Source: Siderastrea siderea (lineage: Eukaryota; Cnidaria; Anthozoa; Scleractinia; Rhizangiidae). From it: a DNA stretch of 64,000 bases. The first letter of the stretch is position 1. The number at the start of each line of letters is the position of its first letter. Where the stretch lies: assembly GCA_964030785.1 (NCBI GenBank), contig OZ034975.1, forward strand, positions 33,385,769-33,449,768. The letters run 5' to 3'. The notes beneath the pieces were generated by a model that was not told where the DNA came from, made no database searches, and worked only from the letters and a program-made list of their open reading frames with translations. This document shows positions 23,660 to 35,185 of the stretch, in pieces. Both the position numbers and the translations under genes were made by a program.

Positions 23660-23990
23660 GCAAATGTCATAATTCTAACTTTTTTTTTTGTTTGTTTTGT
23701 TTTGTTTTGTTTTGGATCATAAAAAGTCCAGTCAGATAAGCGCTTGACCAAACGACATTGCAATACGTTAAGTAAGGGTACACCATAGTGTTATAAATTG
23801 TCTGTAAGGTTTCTAAAGATCTGTAATGTCTTGCCTTAGTCAATATTCCTGTCATTGTGATATTTTGTTTAGGACCCGGTCTATATGGTATTTCGTGTAT
23901 GTTCATCATCTATATACAGGCCCAGAAATTTAGTACCCTTTACCTGCTCAATAGGCTGTCCACTGATTTCAACTTAGACGTTTTGATTGT
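23660..23990 (-). pseudogene. LINE reverse transcriptase 3' fragment
   Basis: The minus strand encodes VEISGQPIEQVKGTKFLGLY, then after an internal gap HYRSLETLQTIYNTMVYPYL and TYCNVVWSSAY. These are the thumb and connection motifs found after the RT core in CR1/L2/jockey-type LINEs (KFLG.YID and L..IY.t.vYPYltYcn.vW). Nothing 5' of this is left and stops interrupt the frame. The fragment abuts a (GTTTT)n tract at about 23690-23713. Confidence 0.75.
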
Positions 23991-25115
23991 TTTTTCTAGA
24001 CTTATGGCACTGGCTTACCAATAAAATGAATGTCTACCACATAAGCAGACTAAAACATGTATCATCTTATTCCCGGTAGAAACTGCCGTAAAAGAAACCA
24101 AAGGAAGTTCTATAGCATAATACTGGTAGACTACATTATGACAAAAATTGCAGGTTGCATGGAACTGTCTTTAGTAAATGAAAAGCACCAAGTATGAGAA
24201 TTTCCCAGGTAGAGCTATATGCACGAATGAAAAAACAATAACCACCCACTCAAACCAAAAATTAGGGAATATTTGACGGAATTACTCCAATATAGCGTGC
24301 AAAAAAGCTAATCCTGGAATAGAGGTCTTCCTTATCGCAGCAAGTGTATAAGGCTGAATCTTTAATACGCAATCTTATAAATAAGCAGAATTCCGGTAAG
24401 TTTAATCTCGTAAGCTACTGAATATTAAAAGTACTTATCTTGTGCAAGCTGTGGTAAGGGTAGGATGGCGTTCTTGGACCAAAGGCTGGATGTCGGCCAT
24501 TTATTCTTCGGTGAAGTGCCATTCGTTCATGGGAGTGAGCACAGGCAGCCCAAGCTCACGCCTCGAGAAAGGGAGGAATTTTAAAATTATTTATGGTTCT
24601 AGCTCGAGCCGGGAACCGGACGTGGCCTTCGAGAGAGATCGGTATTGGGTTACAAGCGGCCGTTAACAATTTGAGACTTTGTATGGGGAATAAAATATCG
24701 TCGATTTTGAACGTGAAATAAAACTCAATTTCAACACTTTTTTAGTGAAATGAATAAAACTAACTTACCTCTTGCGTCTTTGTGTGTTTTTGGGCTTATT
24801 TCATCGTTTTGGTCTTTATTTGTCATGACTGTTACTACCTTCATAAGACGAAGTCAAGGCACCACACTGTTTTAGGCCGGAGATTCGAAATTGTCGACTC
24901 GAAGGCGGTTTGCGGCCCGAAAATCCATCCTATCGCAGATTTTTTCGGCCAGAGGTAAATCTCTATGATCTCTGCACCTTGTAAAATGTTCGTTCGCCAA
25001 ATATCCCCGCGCATTTTCCTGAAAATGAGCATTTTCTCACTCCATGTCCGAAATCCCTTCTTTCGACGAACGCTAATAATTTTGAAAATCGACACGAGGC
25101 TTGGGTCCGAGGTCC
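23991..25115. other. Non-genic stretch
   Basis: I see no gene with motif or splice support. Short frames at 24.4-24.7 and 24.8-25.2 kb have no recognisable domain. Confidence 0.35.
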
Positions 25116-25293
25116 GACCTGTTTGCCTGAAGGCCCGCATGTGATTGGCCAAGTGTGAAATCGGATGTTGTTTGCACGTGAGCATAGGATGACCTTTGAG
25201 CGTGACAGCAAAGCTTGCCCGGATAGTATGTCACACACTGAAAACTGTCTTGGTTGTCACATTACTTAAATTTATAACGGTTATAAATTTGCT
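25116..25293. repeat. Dispersed repeat, copy 1 (partner at 35716-35894)
   Basis: From GACCTGTTTGC to GTTATAA(A/G)TTTGCT this 178-bp segment matches 35716-35894 in the same orientation with about a dozen differences by eye. No coding capacity is evident. The adjacent 25310-25470 stretch carries the CGACCGATAT-type degenerate repeat also seen at 14.8-15.05 kb. Confidence 0.85.
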
Positions 25294-26955
25294 ACAATAT
25301 ACCAACAAATGTCGACCAATATTACCACCCACAGTCGACCGATATGCAGCCGACAGCTCATCGTAACGTAATGGTCGTAACGTAGTGGCGACTGACGGTC
25401 TACCAACTCGAAGAACATGTCGACCGACGCTCGACCAAGTGTCGGTCGATATTTCGTCTGAGTGTCGGAGGTTGTAAGTAGACTTTTGTTGTTTATCTAT
25501 TTTCTATTATATTCGCACGAACATTTAATTTTTAATCACTATTTAGAGTTTGGAAATTCTAAATGTGAAAAGATGGTGTTGCACAGCATTACGATCCTAT
25601 GAGGGCATTTTGGATTGTTTAAAAACTCGAAGATCAGAAATTTAGACTTATGCCGAAGACTTTTTAATCTTACCGTACCCAATTTGGGAATTAGCCAATC
25701 AGAGGCCTTGTTTACTGTCATGATTTTCTACGATATCAAGTCACTGACCTGATATCCTACGATATCGTGGACAGTTTCTAAGACTCGCACTTGTCTTACA
25801 GACTTTAGAGATGAAAATTACAACAGAAATACAAGGAAAAGTAAAACTATTACATTCGTTAAACGAGAAAGTATTTTTTTTAACTCTAACAGAGAAAAAA
25901 TAAAATAAAATTTAGCGCCAAAATTGGACGCGGCTACACTGGCGCTCGCTCGCGTGTACGTTTATGGACAGCGCTGAAACTTCTTTGTGTCAAAATAGAG
26001 CCGGGTTTTCCAAATTTCTCTCTTAATTCGGACTTTCAAGATTCCGAAAATGAAACTCCAAACAAAAGAATTAAAAAAAATGACAGATGAGGAGTTACAG
26101 AAAAGTATTGACGACCAGAAAAGTGTAAATACGTGTCGCTCTTCAAAATTTGCACAACCACCTGACTGATCACGGTAACTGAAAAAATAACACCGGGTTC
26201 CTTTGGGTACGGTAAATACCTAATCGCACCTTTCTTTGGTACGCTCTCGGCAGGAATCTCCTTGGTGGCCTGCAGGCAGGATTAAACCACGCCGTATGCT
26301 AAGTGGAATAACATAAACACCATTTCGTCACATTTGTCTTGGAACCCAAGAGTACTTCGCGAAAATTTGCTTGCGAGCAACGATCATTGTGTGTTACATT
26401 GCGCCTGTTAGTTGTATTTTATCTTCCTTTTTTGTGGAAGAGGTCTTGCGATGATGTTATTGTCTAAATATGTTTTTTTGTAAATACACGTTCCAGTTTT
26501 CGTCTGAACAGCAAACCCACGAACCATACGTACAGCAGCTGTTTGAGCAATTTTTAAGGCGCTATTCAAAAACCCTTTTTGTACTCTTCTCCTAACCTTC
26601 TGGCAGGCGGTTTACGGAACATGTGAGTACAAGTTACAATTTTCGTTTTGTACCAAGCTATTTTTTGAGTAGGAAAAAGGTAACCCGAAAACACCTGTAA
26701 CGACATAACCCAAAATGACTTCACCCTCTCGCCATACAATTCCCCCCGTATGAAGTATCGAAGTCAACCACGTAAGAAGTTTGCAAAATTTTATTATAAT
26801 TAAGATCGAATATTCAAACCACCGTAATTGTAGTGGTTTCCTTTGTTTTCCCTTTATGAATTATTAATGAGTTTGAGAAGAAATTTGAAATAAGTGCCCC
26901 TACCCTTGTTCAAGGAAGTAACCGAGTATAAACCGTATCGGAAGAAAAAACATAC
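25294..26955. other. Non-genic; GTCGACCGATAT repeats then unique AT-rich DNA
   Basis: About 25310-25470 repeats GTCGACC / CGACCGATAT words. The remainder has no supported gene. A 39-codon plus-strand frame at 26050 (MKLQTKELKKMTDEEL...) is Lys-rich and unrecognised. Confidence 0.35.
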
Positions 26956-28418
26956 CTTGTTCGAGAAGAAAAGGTAATTTTCCGTTCTGACCTCTTCTGA
27001 ACTGGATTTCTCCGCAAATGCAACCATGTCGTTAATCACACGTCCTATCAGGTCTGGTTGTAAAGGCTCTGAAACGTCTGGCAATTGTTCTTTCTCCAAG
27101 TTGATGTTTTGGAATTTTACCACAAAGGGGGCCACGGCGGTACCGAAGTATTCGACCACATCTTCGTATCCACAAGAAAGGATGTCACAAATCTGAAGTG
27201 AGTTTAGAATTTAATATACTTAATTGCTTTTGTTGTTCAAGTCAACCATACTTGATTTCATAAGTCGGTAAATTACGATCGTCCGGGCGGTGAGTATAGT
27301 CCTGAAAAAGGACTATTTGTGGTGACGTTGACCGAGGTTTCGACAATCTAAGCGGAAGTCATCATCAGAGTCAAGTGAATTGTGAATCGTCAGTAGATGT
27401 TATAAGTCTCTGGTTCTTGCCCTGATTGGTCGATGAACTCGCGATGTTATTAGTCGTCTGTCAGTTAAGCCGAGTTCATCGACCCATTACGACAACAACC
27501 AGAAGCTTATAATACCTACTGACGATTCACAATGCACTTGACCCTGATGATGGCTTCCACTCAAGCTGTCGAAACGTCAGTCAATGTCACCACAGCGCAG
27601 TCCTTTTCAGGAATACATTCACCCTGACGATCGTAATTTACCGACGTATGATATGGCTCGGTCTTGGTTCAAACCATTTACAGTATTACCAGACAATAGC
27701 ACGAGTTAATGAAATATATGAATATACTACATCTATCTAAGGAAGGAAACAGCCTGAGAAATAGCTTATTGTTAAGCTATACGAGGAAATTCAAGTTATT
27801 GGTCGTAGATAAATGTATATACATATAATATATATTTATTTATATTTATATTAATATATATTTATATGGGGGGGGGGGCAATTATAGAAAAGCAAGGGTG
27901 TTAGAGTGTTTGTCACCCCTCGTAACAGGCTTTACCCGCGGTCACACCCTTAGCCAGTGAAAGTCTAATTTGGTATATTCGATCCCTGTCTAAGAGATTG
28001 GCTGTGCAAAGGATTTTTGTGAGAACTAGAATTATTAGAATCCTATCATATGGGAGTGTAACAACCTCCTGATCATAAACGTCGTGTGGTAATAGATAAA
28101 ATATAAGTAATGTCTCAGTGAACAGTTTATATTCATCCTACCTCTCTAGCAAACCACAAAACAACTGCGTATGACGGAACAACATCGCCCATTGCTCCCT
28201 CGAGTAAGGGGGCGACAGTGGCGATGTATTGGTCAGTTACGTCTTGGACACCACTCTCAGAAAAGTGTTTCCCCAATGTAATTAACTGGCCAATTGCAAC
28301 GGAAAGGTCTCCATAGTTGATTGCCCTTTTTAGTGACATATGGGCACGCATTTCCTCCGGCGTCAATCCTCTGATGAACTCCCCAGTAAAGGGTACATAC
28401 ACTATTCGTCTGATTTCC
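26956..28418 (-). CDS. Two exons of an unidentified minus-strand gene (partial)
   Basis: Exon A (28418-28142) follows a CTTCCAG acceptor and ends at a GAGAG|GTAGGA donor. It encodes RRIVYVPFTGEFIRGLTPEE, MRAHMSLKRAINYGDLSVAI, and DQYIATVAPLLEGAMG down to VLWFARE. Exon B (27192-26956) follows CACTTCAG and ends at AACAAG|GTATG. It encodes ICDILSCGYEDVVEYFGTAV down to ENYLFFSNK. The phases agree (0/0 between A and B), both are fully open and codon use looks coding. The product looks helical with no signal peptide or membrane segment in view. I do not recognise the family. Neither terminal exon was found. Exon A starts only a few bases from the plus-strand kinase exon, so the two loci abut or overlap antisense. 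Confidence 0.55.
27259..27650. repeat. 392-bp foldback element in an intron
   Basis: The outer arms CATAAGTCGGTAAATTACGA and (reverse) TCGTAATTTACCGACGTATG are inverted repeats that extend inward, with about 80% pairing, for roughly 170 bp each. They pass through GTGGTGACGTTGAC / GTCAATGTCACCAC and GATTCACAAT / ATTGTGAATC. The centre (about 27440-27476) is short. This is a foldback MITE lying in the intron between exons A and B of the minus-strand gene. Confidence 0.8.
27800..27885. repeat. AT-rich low-complexity tract and G-run
   Basis: The sequence consists of TATATTTATTTATATTTATATT-like words followed by a nine-to-ten-base G run at about 27870-27879. Confidence 0.7.
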
Positions 28419-28939
28419 CTGGAAGATACAAAGTATTTGTCGAAGAGGTATTTGAGGGGTCTGTATACCGATGCGAAGCCGCAGACCAATCTGATTGCAG
28501 AGCAGTTGATGAGGTTCGCCTGGCAGATTGCTGATGGCTTGTGTTATTTGTCTCCAAGAAAGGTTAGTTAAGCGCTTGAACCCCACCCCCCCCCCCATCT
28601 TCTTTCTTCATAAATGATTAACGTCTAGCTGGAACAACAGAAAAATGACAGTAATTTTTTTCTAGATTATACATCGTGATTTGGCCTCGAGAAATGTCCT
28701 TGTTGGTGAAGGAGAGAAGTGTAAGGTGACAGATTTTGGGATGGCCAGGAATGTGCACCAGGATGATATTTAATCCAGGAAAAGTCGAGTAAGTGTTACA
28801 AACAGCATTATATTGAAAGCATTGACGAAGAAAATAATTGGCAGTACGTTGAAGGTTCTCGCGACTCTCCAATGCATAAGAAAAACGTTAAAACTATATT
28901 TAAAAGTAAAAAAGAGCTATAACCATACGATAGGCAATA

Positions 28940-29115
28940 CAGTCAACTCTCGCCCTGCAGACACCTCGCTATGACGGACTTCCCGTTATTACGGACAGGA
29001 GCTGAAGTCCCAGGAAATAAGCACTACTGAACATTACACCTGTTATTACGGACTCTCTCTATTACGGACACCAAATCGTGGTCCTGTTAGTGTCCGCTAT
29101 AACAAGAGTTGACTG
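28940..29115. mobile_element. MITE with CAGTCAACTCT ends and TA target
   Basis: CAGTCAACTCTCG at the left end and (reverse) CAGTCAACTCTTG at the right end are flanked directly by TA (28938-28939 and 29116-29117). Interior words of TTACGGAC/TATAACAAG type are repeated. The TA target and CAGT start point to a non-autonomous Tc1/mariner (pogo-type) element. It sits in a kinase-gene intron. Confidence 0.85.
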
Positions 29116-29117
29116 TA

Positions 29118-29942
29118 CGTCATTTTAAATTAAATATTCTTGTTAAATTCATGTAGAGAGCCCATGAAAGTTACGGATGGCAATTGTTTCCTGACCCTTG
29201 AAGAAATATAGGAAAATGAGTTATGGATATGTAAACTACGATTTCACTTTTGTTTTACATTCAATTCACTGTTCCTTGAATAGTAAATTGTTTTACGTTG
29301 TGCTAAGAAGTCAGCAATATATGAATGCCCTTGCATTTTCAACTCTTGAAAAATAATACTGGAGGTTGCTCAAATCTTCTTTACTCAAGCGAACCCATCA
29401 CCAGTCAACTTTTTAACAGTATAATTGTAATCTTGTAAGCAAGGTTTTAAAAGCGAAATGACTTGCACCCTTCAGTAGATTGTTTAATGTCCTACTAATT
29501 CTCAGTAAATGTGAGGGACTACAGCATTCAAGGTGAGGCAACACATTCGCCTTGTAGGGCCTGACGTATGTATTCATAGGCAACAGGTGCCTGAGACGTC
29601 GCAACGCGAAGCGTTTCCATAAAATACGGTTTCATAGTATGTTAAGTTTATGTGTAACTCCAAGGATCGATTAAGTGTCAATGACGTTGATGACACTGTC
29701 ACAAAAATTAAGACCATGATCATAGACATACTGTGACCCTCATTGCCTGTGTGTTGGAGCCATTGACTTGAAGAAAATATCACTGAAAACCACTGAGATA
29801 GGCTTTCGAAAGCTTTGTTGCGAAAGTACTTAAAATCTGCAGGCGCTCACTCGAGTCATACTGTGTGGTGTCATCTGCATACAAGCACAGAGCAGCGATA
29901 CTAACCACTTGATTTAAATCATTTTTCTCTTTGTGTTTACAG
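29118..29942. other. Kinase intron, no further feature
   Basis: Unique AT-rich intronic sequence between kinase exons, with no additional repeat or coding signal recognised. Confidence 0.4.
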
Positions 29943-31460
29943 AGTCGTCTGCCTGTTAAATGGACTGCTTATGAAGCTCTGATGTATGGAACATACACAA
30001 CGCAGAGTGATGTGTAAGTGCCCCACTTTGAAGAATCAAATCGAGGAAATTTTGCTTTCTGAATTAGTCGTTTTCTTTGGGCACTTTTGGACCATTTTGA
30101 TAACCTTCGAGTTCTTCATAGTTAACTTACGAAGTACACGAAGGTTACTACTAGGACTAAAAGTGCTTAGTGTAATGTCTGACCATTTGCATATTATTAA
30201 CACCTGCATTACCTAACTAAAGGTTTATGCGAGTATAAACGACATTTAGCTACAGTACTAGAAAATTAACTAGCAAGCCAAGACCGGTTGCATAAACTAC
30301 TACCTATGTTTCGGGTGATTTATACAACCAGACGCTCACGGTGTTAAATGTTCTTAGAAAAAGTCACAAGTTGAGTTTTTGAGAGACGTTAGATAGGTAT
30401 GGTTGATAATATTATTGCTTCACTTAACATAAAACTCGCTTTGTATTAATCATTGAAACCGGAGAAAACACACTTTAGTCTCAGGACAATCGGGTAAAGG
30501 CCTCCTTGAGCACGTACTTTGTGATTAGTATTTCTTCAAAAAGTAAGTTTTTTTTTTCCAGGGAATTAATTTGGCGTTCTTTTTCGAATCGGGACTGGCA
30601 TTTACTGTGCTATTTTTCAAGTCCCCACTGTTGCGCTAACCTATCTACCTACACGGCAGTGTTGGCCAGCAACTGACGGTGTCATTGAAATACAGATAGA
30701 AAAGTACTTTTCTTGTGTCTACCCTATTTAACTGGGATAATCATCCTATCCTTCCCATTTGTTTGTAGTTGAAGTTACGGCATTCTGCTGTACGAGATTC
30801 TCACTGTAGGTAAGTTGTAACTGTTTTATGTCATCGTTGCCTTACTCCAGCATTTATTTTAAGCTTTTTTTTTGCCACGAATAAATAATATAAAGGTTCA
30901 GTGTTTGTCTTATGTACGCTAAATTTAAACCACCATGCTTAATAAAAGCAAAATTCGTGCCATCTAGGTGGATCTCCATATCCGGATATAAATGCTCGAC
31001 AAATCGCCCAGAAACTTCAAGAAGAGTACAGAATGCCAAAGCCGAGACACGTGGATGAAAAACTGTGAGTAAATTTCTATTTTTTTGTTATTTGTTTCTT
31101 ATTAGTATTTGGCAAAACATATTGCAAACTTCAGTGTCATTGTTGTCGACTGGCTGACATGTTGGTGACATGGCATCATCTTTTTCATAGTGTATTAAGT
31201 AACTGACCTGAGTTGATGGTAATGGAGAATTGAATCGTGTTCGTGATAAAATTGTGACAAACACAAGAAAGAAGTTGTGCTGATCAGAGTTTTGTTAGGG
31301 AAAAATGTACGAGAATGTACGATGTGGCCACGGGTTGGTTAGCTGCCTACACGTATTTAAGACGTTTATCACTTTTTTTATATGAAAGTTAGAGCCACCA
31401 ATCTTGGTGACCTTTCTTTAAAGTTCAGCTAGGAACAATTTGTAGCAACATATAAATGTT

Positions 31461-31597
31461 GGAATTATATGAAGATCATCGGTATCGCAGAGGTCATGGG
31501 TTCGATTCCCGTTCAAGCCTGAATATTTTTTTCAGGTTTCTTCTTTTCAACTGCTTAAGTTGAAACACTTTCACTGCGATGATCTTCATATAATTCC
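31461..31597 (+). mobile_element. 137-bp TIR element with tRNA-like T-arm (SINE/MITE hybrid look)
   Basis: Perfect 21-bp inverted termini (GGAATTATATGAAGATCATC + G, and the reverse complement ending at 31597) enclose AGGTCATGGGTTCGATTCCC. That contains a consensus Pol III B-box (GGTTCGATTCC) in a T-arm-like context, followed by a CTGAA...TTCAG mini-hairpin. There is no intact tRNA cloverleaf. It lies in the last long kinase intron. Confidence 0.7.
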
Positions 31598-31653
31598 ACT
31601 TTATCCGCAGTTGAAATATATGATTGTTTCATATATTCATGTTCATATAATTA

Positions 31654-31764
31654 ACAATTATCCTGCGAAATCGCGCGGAATATCACCTGATACTTAGCCG
31701 ACGAGGCCGTAGGCCGAGTTGGCTAAATCAGGGGATATTCCGCAAGATTGAGCAGGATAATTGT
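31654..31764. repeat. 111-bp hairpin
   Basis: ACAATTATCCTGC...GCGGAATATCACCTGA...TAGCC pairs with GGCTAA.TCAGGGGATATTCCGC...GCAGGATAATTGT. It is a foldback structure abutting the next inverted-repeat element. Confidence 0.75.
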
Positions 31765-32382
31765 TTTATTATTCAACAAATTCTCATCGGATACAATATT
31801 CAGAATGAGAAAAACTATGGTTCTATGATGAAAACGCTAAAAGCTAGTAACACATAATAAAAATCAAAACAGAACTTCAAGAAATCGAATTTTACTACCG
31901 TTCACTTAAAAAGACTTATTTACAAACTCATGTTTGGAAATGATGTGACAAAGTAAAAAAAATATTGCTACCTTACCGAGAATAAGTCCTCTTCCTGTGA
32001 ATTAAAATCTTTTCAACTTTACAACTTTCCGCGAGCAAGTGTTCTGCTTCGTTCGCAATAGCATTTTCTTGGTTGAGTTCTCACTATGAAAATTCCAAGT
32101 CAACCTCTGGATATCTTTGTGAGCTGAAGCAAATACTTGTTGACTTTTTGAGAGCATTTAATGGTGGAAAGTTTCTTCCAGGGAGTTAAAATTTCCGGAG
32201 AACACTGCTAAAACTGCCTCGCTTTTCAAAATGGCCACCAAACAAGCAATGAAAGAAAATCTGCAGTGCACTTCCAAATATGGTCATTTACGTATATCGC
32301 AGGATATCTGTCATGTAGGATGACAGATATTGAGGGCTTCCTTACCATATATGGGCATAGTGACAATTTGTTGAATAATAAA
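31765..32382. mobile_element. 618-bp element with 18-bp perfect TIRs
   Basis: TTTATTATTCAACAAATT (31765-31782) reappears reversed as AATTTGTTGAATAATAAA (32365-32382). There is no coding capacity. It is likely a non-autonomous DNA transposon in a kinase intron. Confidence 0.6.
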
Positions 32383-33709
32383 TGCTAATAGCTTTTTTGC
32401 AGAAATTTAAAATTCCTCGTTTTGATAATAAATAATATTTTAAAATCATTTTTGAAGTCGTTTGTATTACTTTTATCAATTATGGTACCTTTCGGAGGTT
32501 TGGAAAAGATTGCAGATCCAAGATAACTTCCGTTTGAGAACATAATGCAATTCTTACGTCATCTTACGTCATTAGATCAAGTTGTGCACTTCCAAAAAAA
32601 AAATTAGACGTGCAATCCACCCTCTGAGTTTGGGGTTGATGGAATCCATCCCTTGGTCCCAGAAAACCAAACAGGAAAGAAATTAAAAGGGTCTGAATGG
32701 GGTTAACTGTTTGCCTTTGGCGAAATTATGAGTCATATGAAAACTTGAATGTTACTAAACAGACGTCAGTGAAATAATCTTGTCACATTTTTGTTTTTGT
32801 GTAACTTCATGTTCTCCTTCTGATCTCAGAAGTCGACTCTTATCCACAATTGACAGCAGTTACAAGAAATGTTACCTCTGCAGCGGCCTAAGAGATGACT
32901 AATAATCAAAAGAACCTGATTAGTTCCCTACTCCAGTGTTGTTTTGCCGATTATTTTAATTATCTCTACTACAAACAGTAACGCCATTATCGAAAATGTT
33001 CGACTTGTTGTTAATTAATCAATAACGACAACTTTATAGGGTATTAGATATCAGATCATGATGAAATGTTGGGAAGAAAACCCAAATGACCGCCCTACTT
33101 TTGAGAAACTAAGGAAAACGATGAAAGATACGGAGAGAAACCACAAGGCAAATTTAAGGTGATCAATTTGAAGAAAGTATGTGTTTATTTCAGGAAAAGC
33201 AGTATGATATAACTCACTCTTGTGTAACAAGAATTGTAAAATATAAGAAAAAGTTGTGTAGCTGTCGATTGGTTAAGGGAGGAATTTCTGCCAATTTTAT
33301 TTCCGAGTACTTGAATAATTGAATTATTCAAGGAGCATCTTTCACGTCGATGATAGTATTCCATTATTCATATCCAATACCCTTCATACTGAATACATCT
33401 TTACCCAGTTTTAGTTAATTTGATTGGAACATAACCTTGTTTTCTCATGCTTTGGTGAAGCGAAGTCCATACTCGCCATAATCGACACGAGATGCCACTG
33501 GAGCTACAATAAAAGACTCAGAATACAAGTAGACTGTTCTTGTCAGCTCAACTCTTTAAAGTAACTGAAACGTCTGCTGTAGAGTATAAACTATCCACAA
33601 GTCCCTGTTGACGTATTATCTGCCTTTTTTTAATCTACAGACGTATGTCAACCTCAACAAGTACGACAACGGCCTGTACGCTAACATCACTGACCTGACA
33701 GCAGAGTAG

Positions 33710-34723
33710 CTGTTCATTTGAACCTGTACCAACCGCATTTTTTTTTCAACAATATCATTTTATGGTAGTTCGAAATGACCCAGCCATTGCAAACGGTAAA
33801 GTCTAGATTCCATAGCTCAAAAGGAGGTCGTTCCCAGGTTTGCGCAGTATGTCCAATCTAGTAATTACTTATCGTTCTAGTACTGACGTACGCAAGGATC
33901 GAGCTCCGGTTATATTAGAGAGAATAGAGTTCCGGTTTATGAAAGAACAGTGTTCTGGAGGTTTAGCGCTGATATACAGTGATTAGGGTTAAGCACGGAC
34001 TCGAAATGGATAGCTTTTATTATTTGTTATGGTAACACTGTATTTGTATAGTTAAAATTTCATTTTTCAGCAACTAGGAATTGTTGGTGTTGCGGATATG
34101 GACACCAGTTATGAAGCTGACGACCCGAGTTCGATACCCATTCTGTCCTGTTTTTTTTCCTTCTTTTTTAATTATGTGTGGAATGAATTTTTCTCAATGT
34201 AAATTAAGTTAAAGATCAGAGAATGACCTCCTTTGACCTTAATGCAATCTAGACACTACCATTCCAAACCAACATTTCTTTATCATGCTTGCGAACGTTC
34301 ATGGTCATTTGCATAAATTTCTGATGTGATTTAAGTGGAGAATTTTGCAGAGATTTTTATTTGAACGAGTATTTGCTGTCGATTTTATCTTCAAGGAAAC
34401 GTAGTTTGCTTAGTAGATATCAACCCGTCTTTATAATTCAAACATATGGACGAATTACAGCCTTAGTTAGAAAAACATATATACCATACTAGTTGATACC
34501 ATATACCATACTAGTTCGAATAAGCGCACATAGTACCTCTTTATAATAGTAATAGTAATACTTTTAATAGCTTAACTTTTGGAGAAAGTTAACAGAGCTA
34601 AATTAAAACTAATCATCCTCGCCTCTTAGTACTCTCAGACTGTTTTTAGAATGGTGTAGGGTTGTTTAATTTTGATTTCGTAACACAAAGGAGGCACTTA
34701 TTCCAGGAGTTGTTTCTTTTAGG
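33710..34723. other. Non-genic 3' flank of the kinase locus
   Basis: No gene is supported. A B-box-like GAGTTCGATACCC at about 34128-34140 is followed by a T-run (about 34150-34158). Without an A-box or cloverleaf I do not call it a tRNA. Confidence 0.35.
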
Positions 34724-35185
34724 TTAATGTTCCCAACCCGCGACCAAGAAAATAACACACACTACCAAGTTTGTGGGATAAAGGGGTTGAGGATCAAGTG
34801 CTCCAAAATGCATATACAGGTCAAGGCTATGAACTAACACTTAATGGCACCGAGAGGTCGATAATCCTCTCTGGCAGAGGGACATAATCTCCCAACCCTG
34901 TCTGGGGGATCATACATGTAATCCCCCATTAGAGAAGTCCTTATCCTATCAGAGTTAGGGAGCTAAAGGAGAGGTCAATAATCCTCCCCAGCCAGGGGGT
35001 CATAATCCCCCAACCCTCTTCAAGGGGTCAAGATCCCCAATGGAAGCGGTCCTTATCCTATAAGATCTTCATCTAGTCGCTATGGTAACAATGTTAGAAA
35101 GCTGGATTGGGGCTCAATGCCCCAGAATAGCAGAAACACGTGAGTCTCTGGGGCAAAGGGTGACCTGTTTGGGAGCACTTCATCC
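34724..35185. repeat. About 462-bp dispersed repeat, copy 2
   Basis: This is the same-orientation partner of 15814-16276. It starts AATGTTCCCAACCCGCGACC and ends GGGAGCACTTCATCC, with homology breaking sharply at both edges. Confidence 0.85.

Larger units (their letters stand above)
28430..33709 (+). pseudogene. Receptor-type tyrosine kinase catalytic domain with two nonsense codons
   Basis: Exons run about 28430-28562 (EQLMRFAWQIADGLCYLSPR), 28666-28798 ([24 protein letters not shown]), 29943-30013 (RLPVKWTAYEALMYGTYTTQ), 30769-30809 (SYGILLYEILTV), 30968-31064 (GGSPYPDINARQIAQKLQEE), 33048-33158 (YQIMMKCWEENPNDRPTFEK) and 33641-33709 (TYVNLNKYDNGLYANITDLT then AE and TAG). [15 protein letters not shown] and the C-lobe CW..nP.DRPTF motifs are diagnostic. 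The tail has a YVNL site, a Grb2-type YxN motif. The nucleotide-binding N-lobe, transmembrane and ectodomain exons were not found. TAA at 28771-28773 replaces the expected activation-loop Tyr. TGA at 30770-30772 replaces the DVWSYG Trp. The last junction is out of phase by one. It is best read as a pseudogene of the expanded cnidarian receptor kinases; the strongest alternative is base errors in assembly. Confidence 0.88.

Noticed and set aside
34070..34160. tRNA gene or tRNA-derived SINE suggested by GAGTTCGATACCC and a following T-run
   Set aside because: Only the B-box-like motif is convincing; I could not draw an acceptor stem or A-box.
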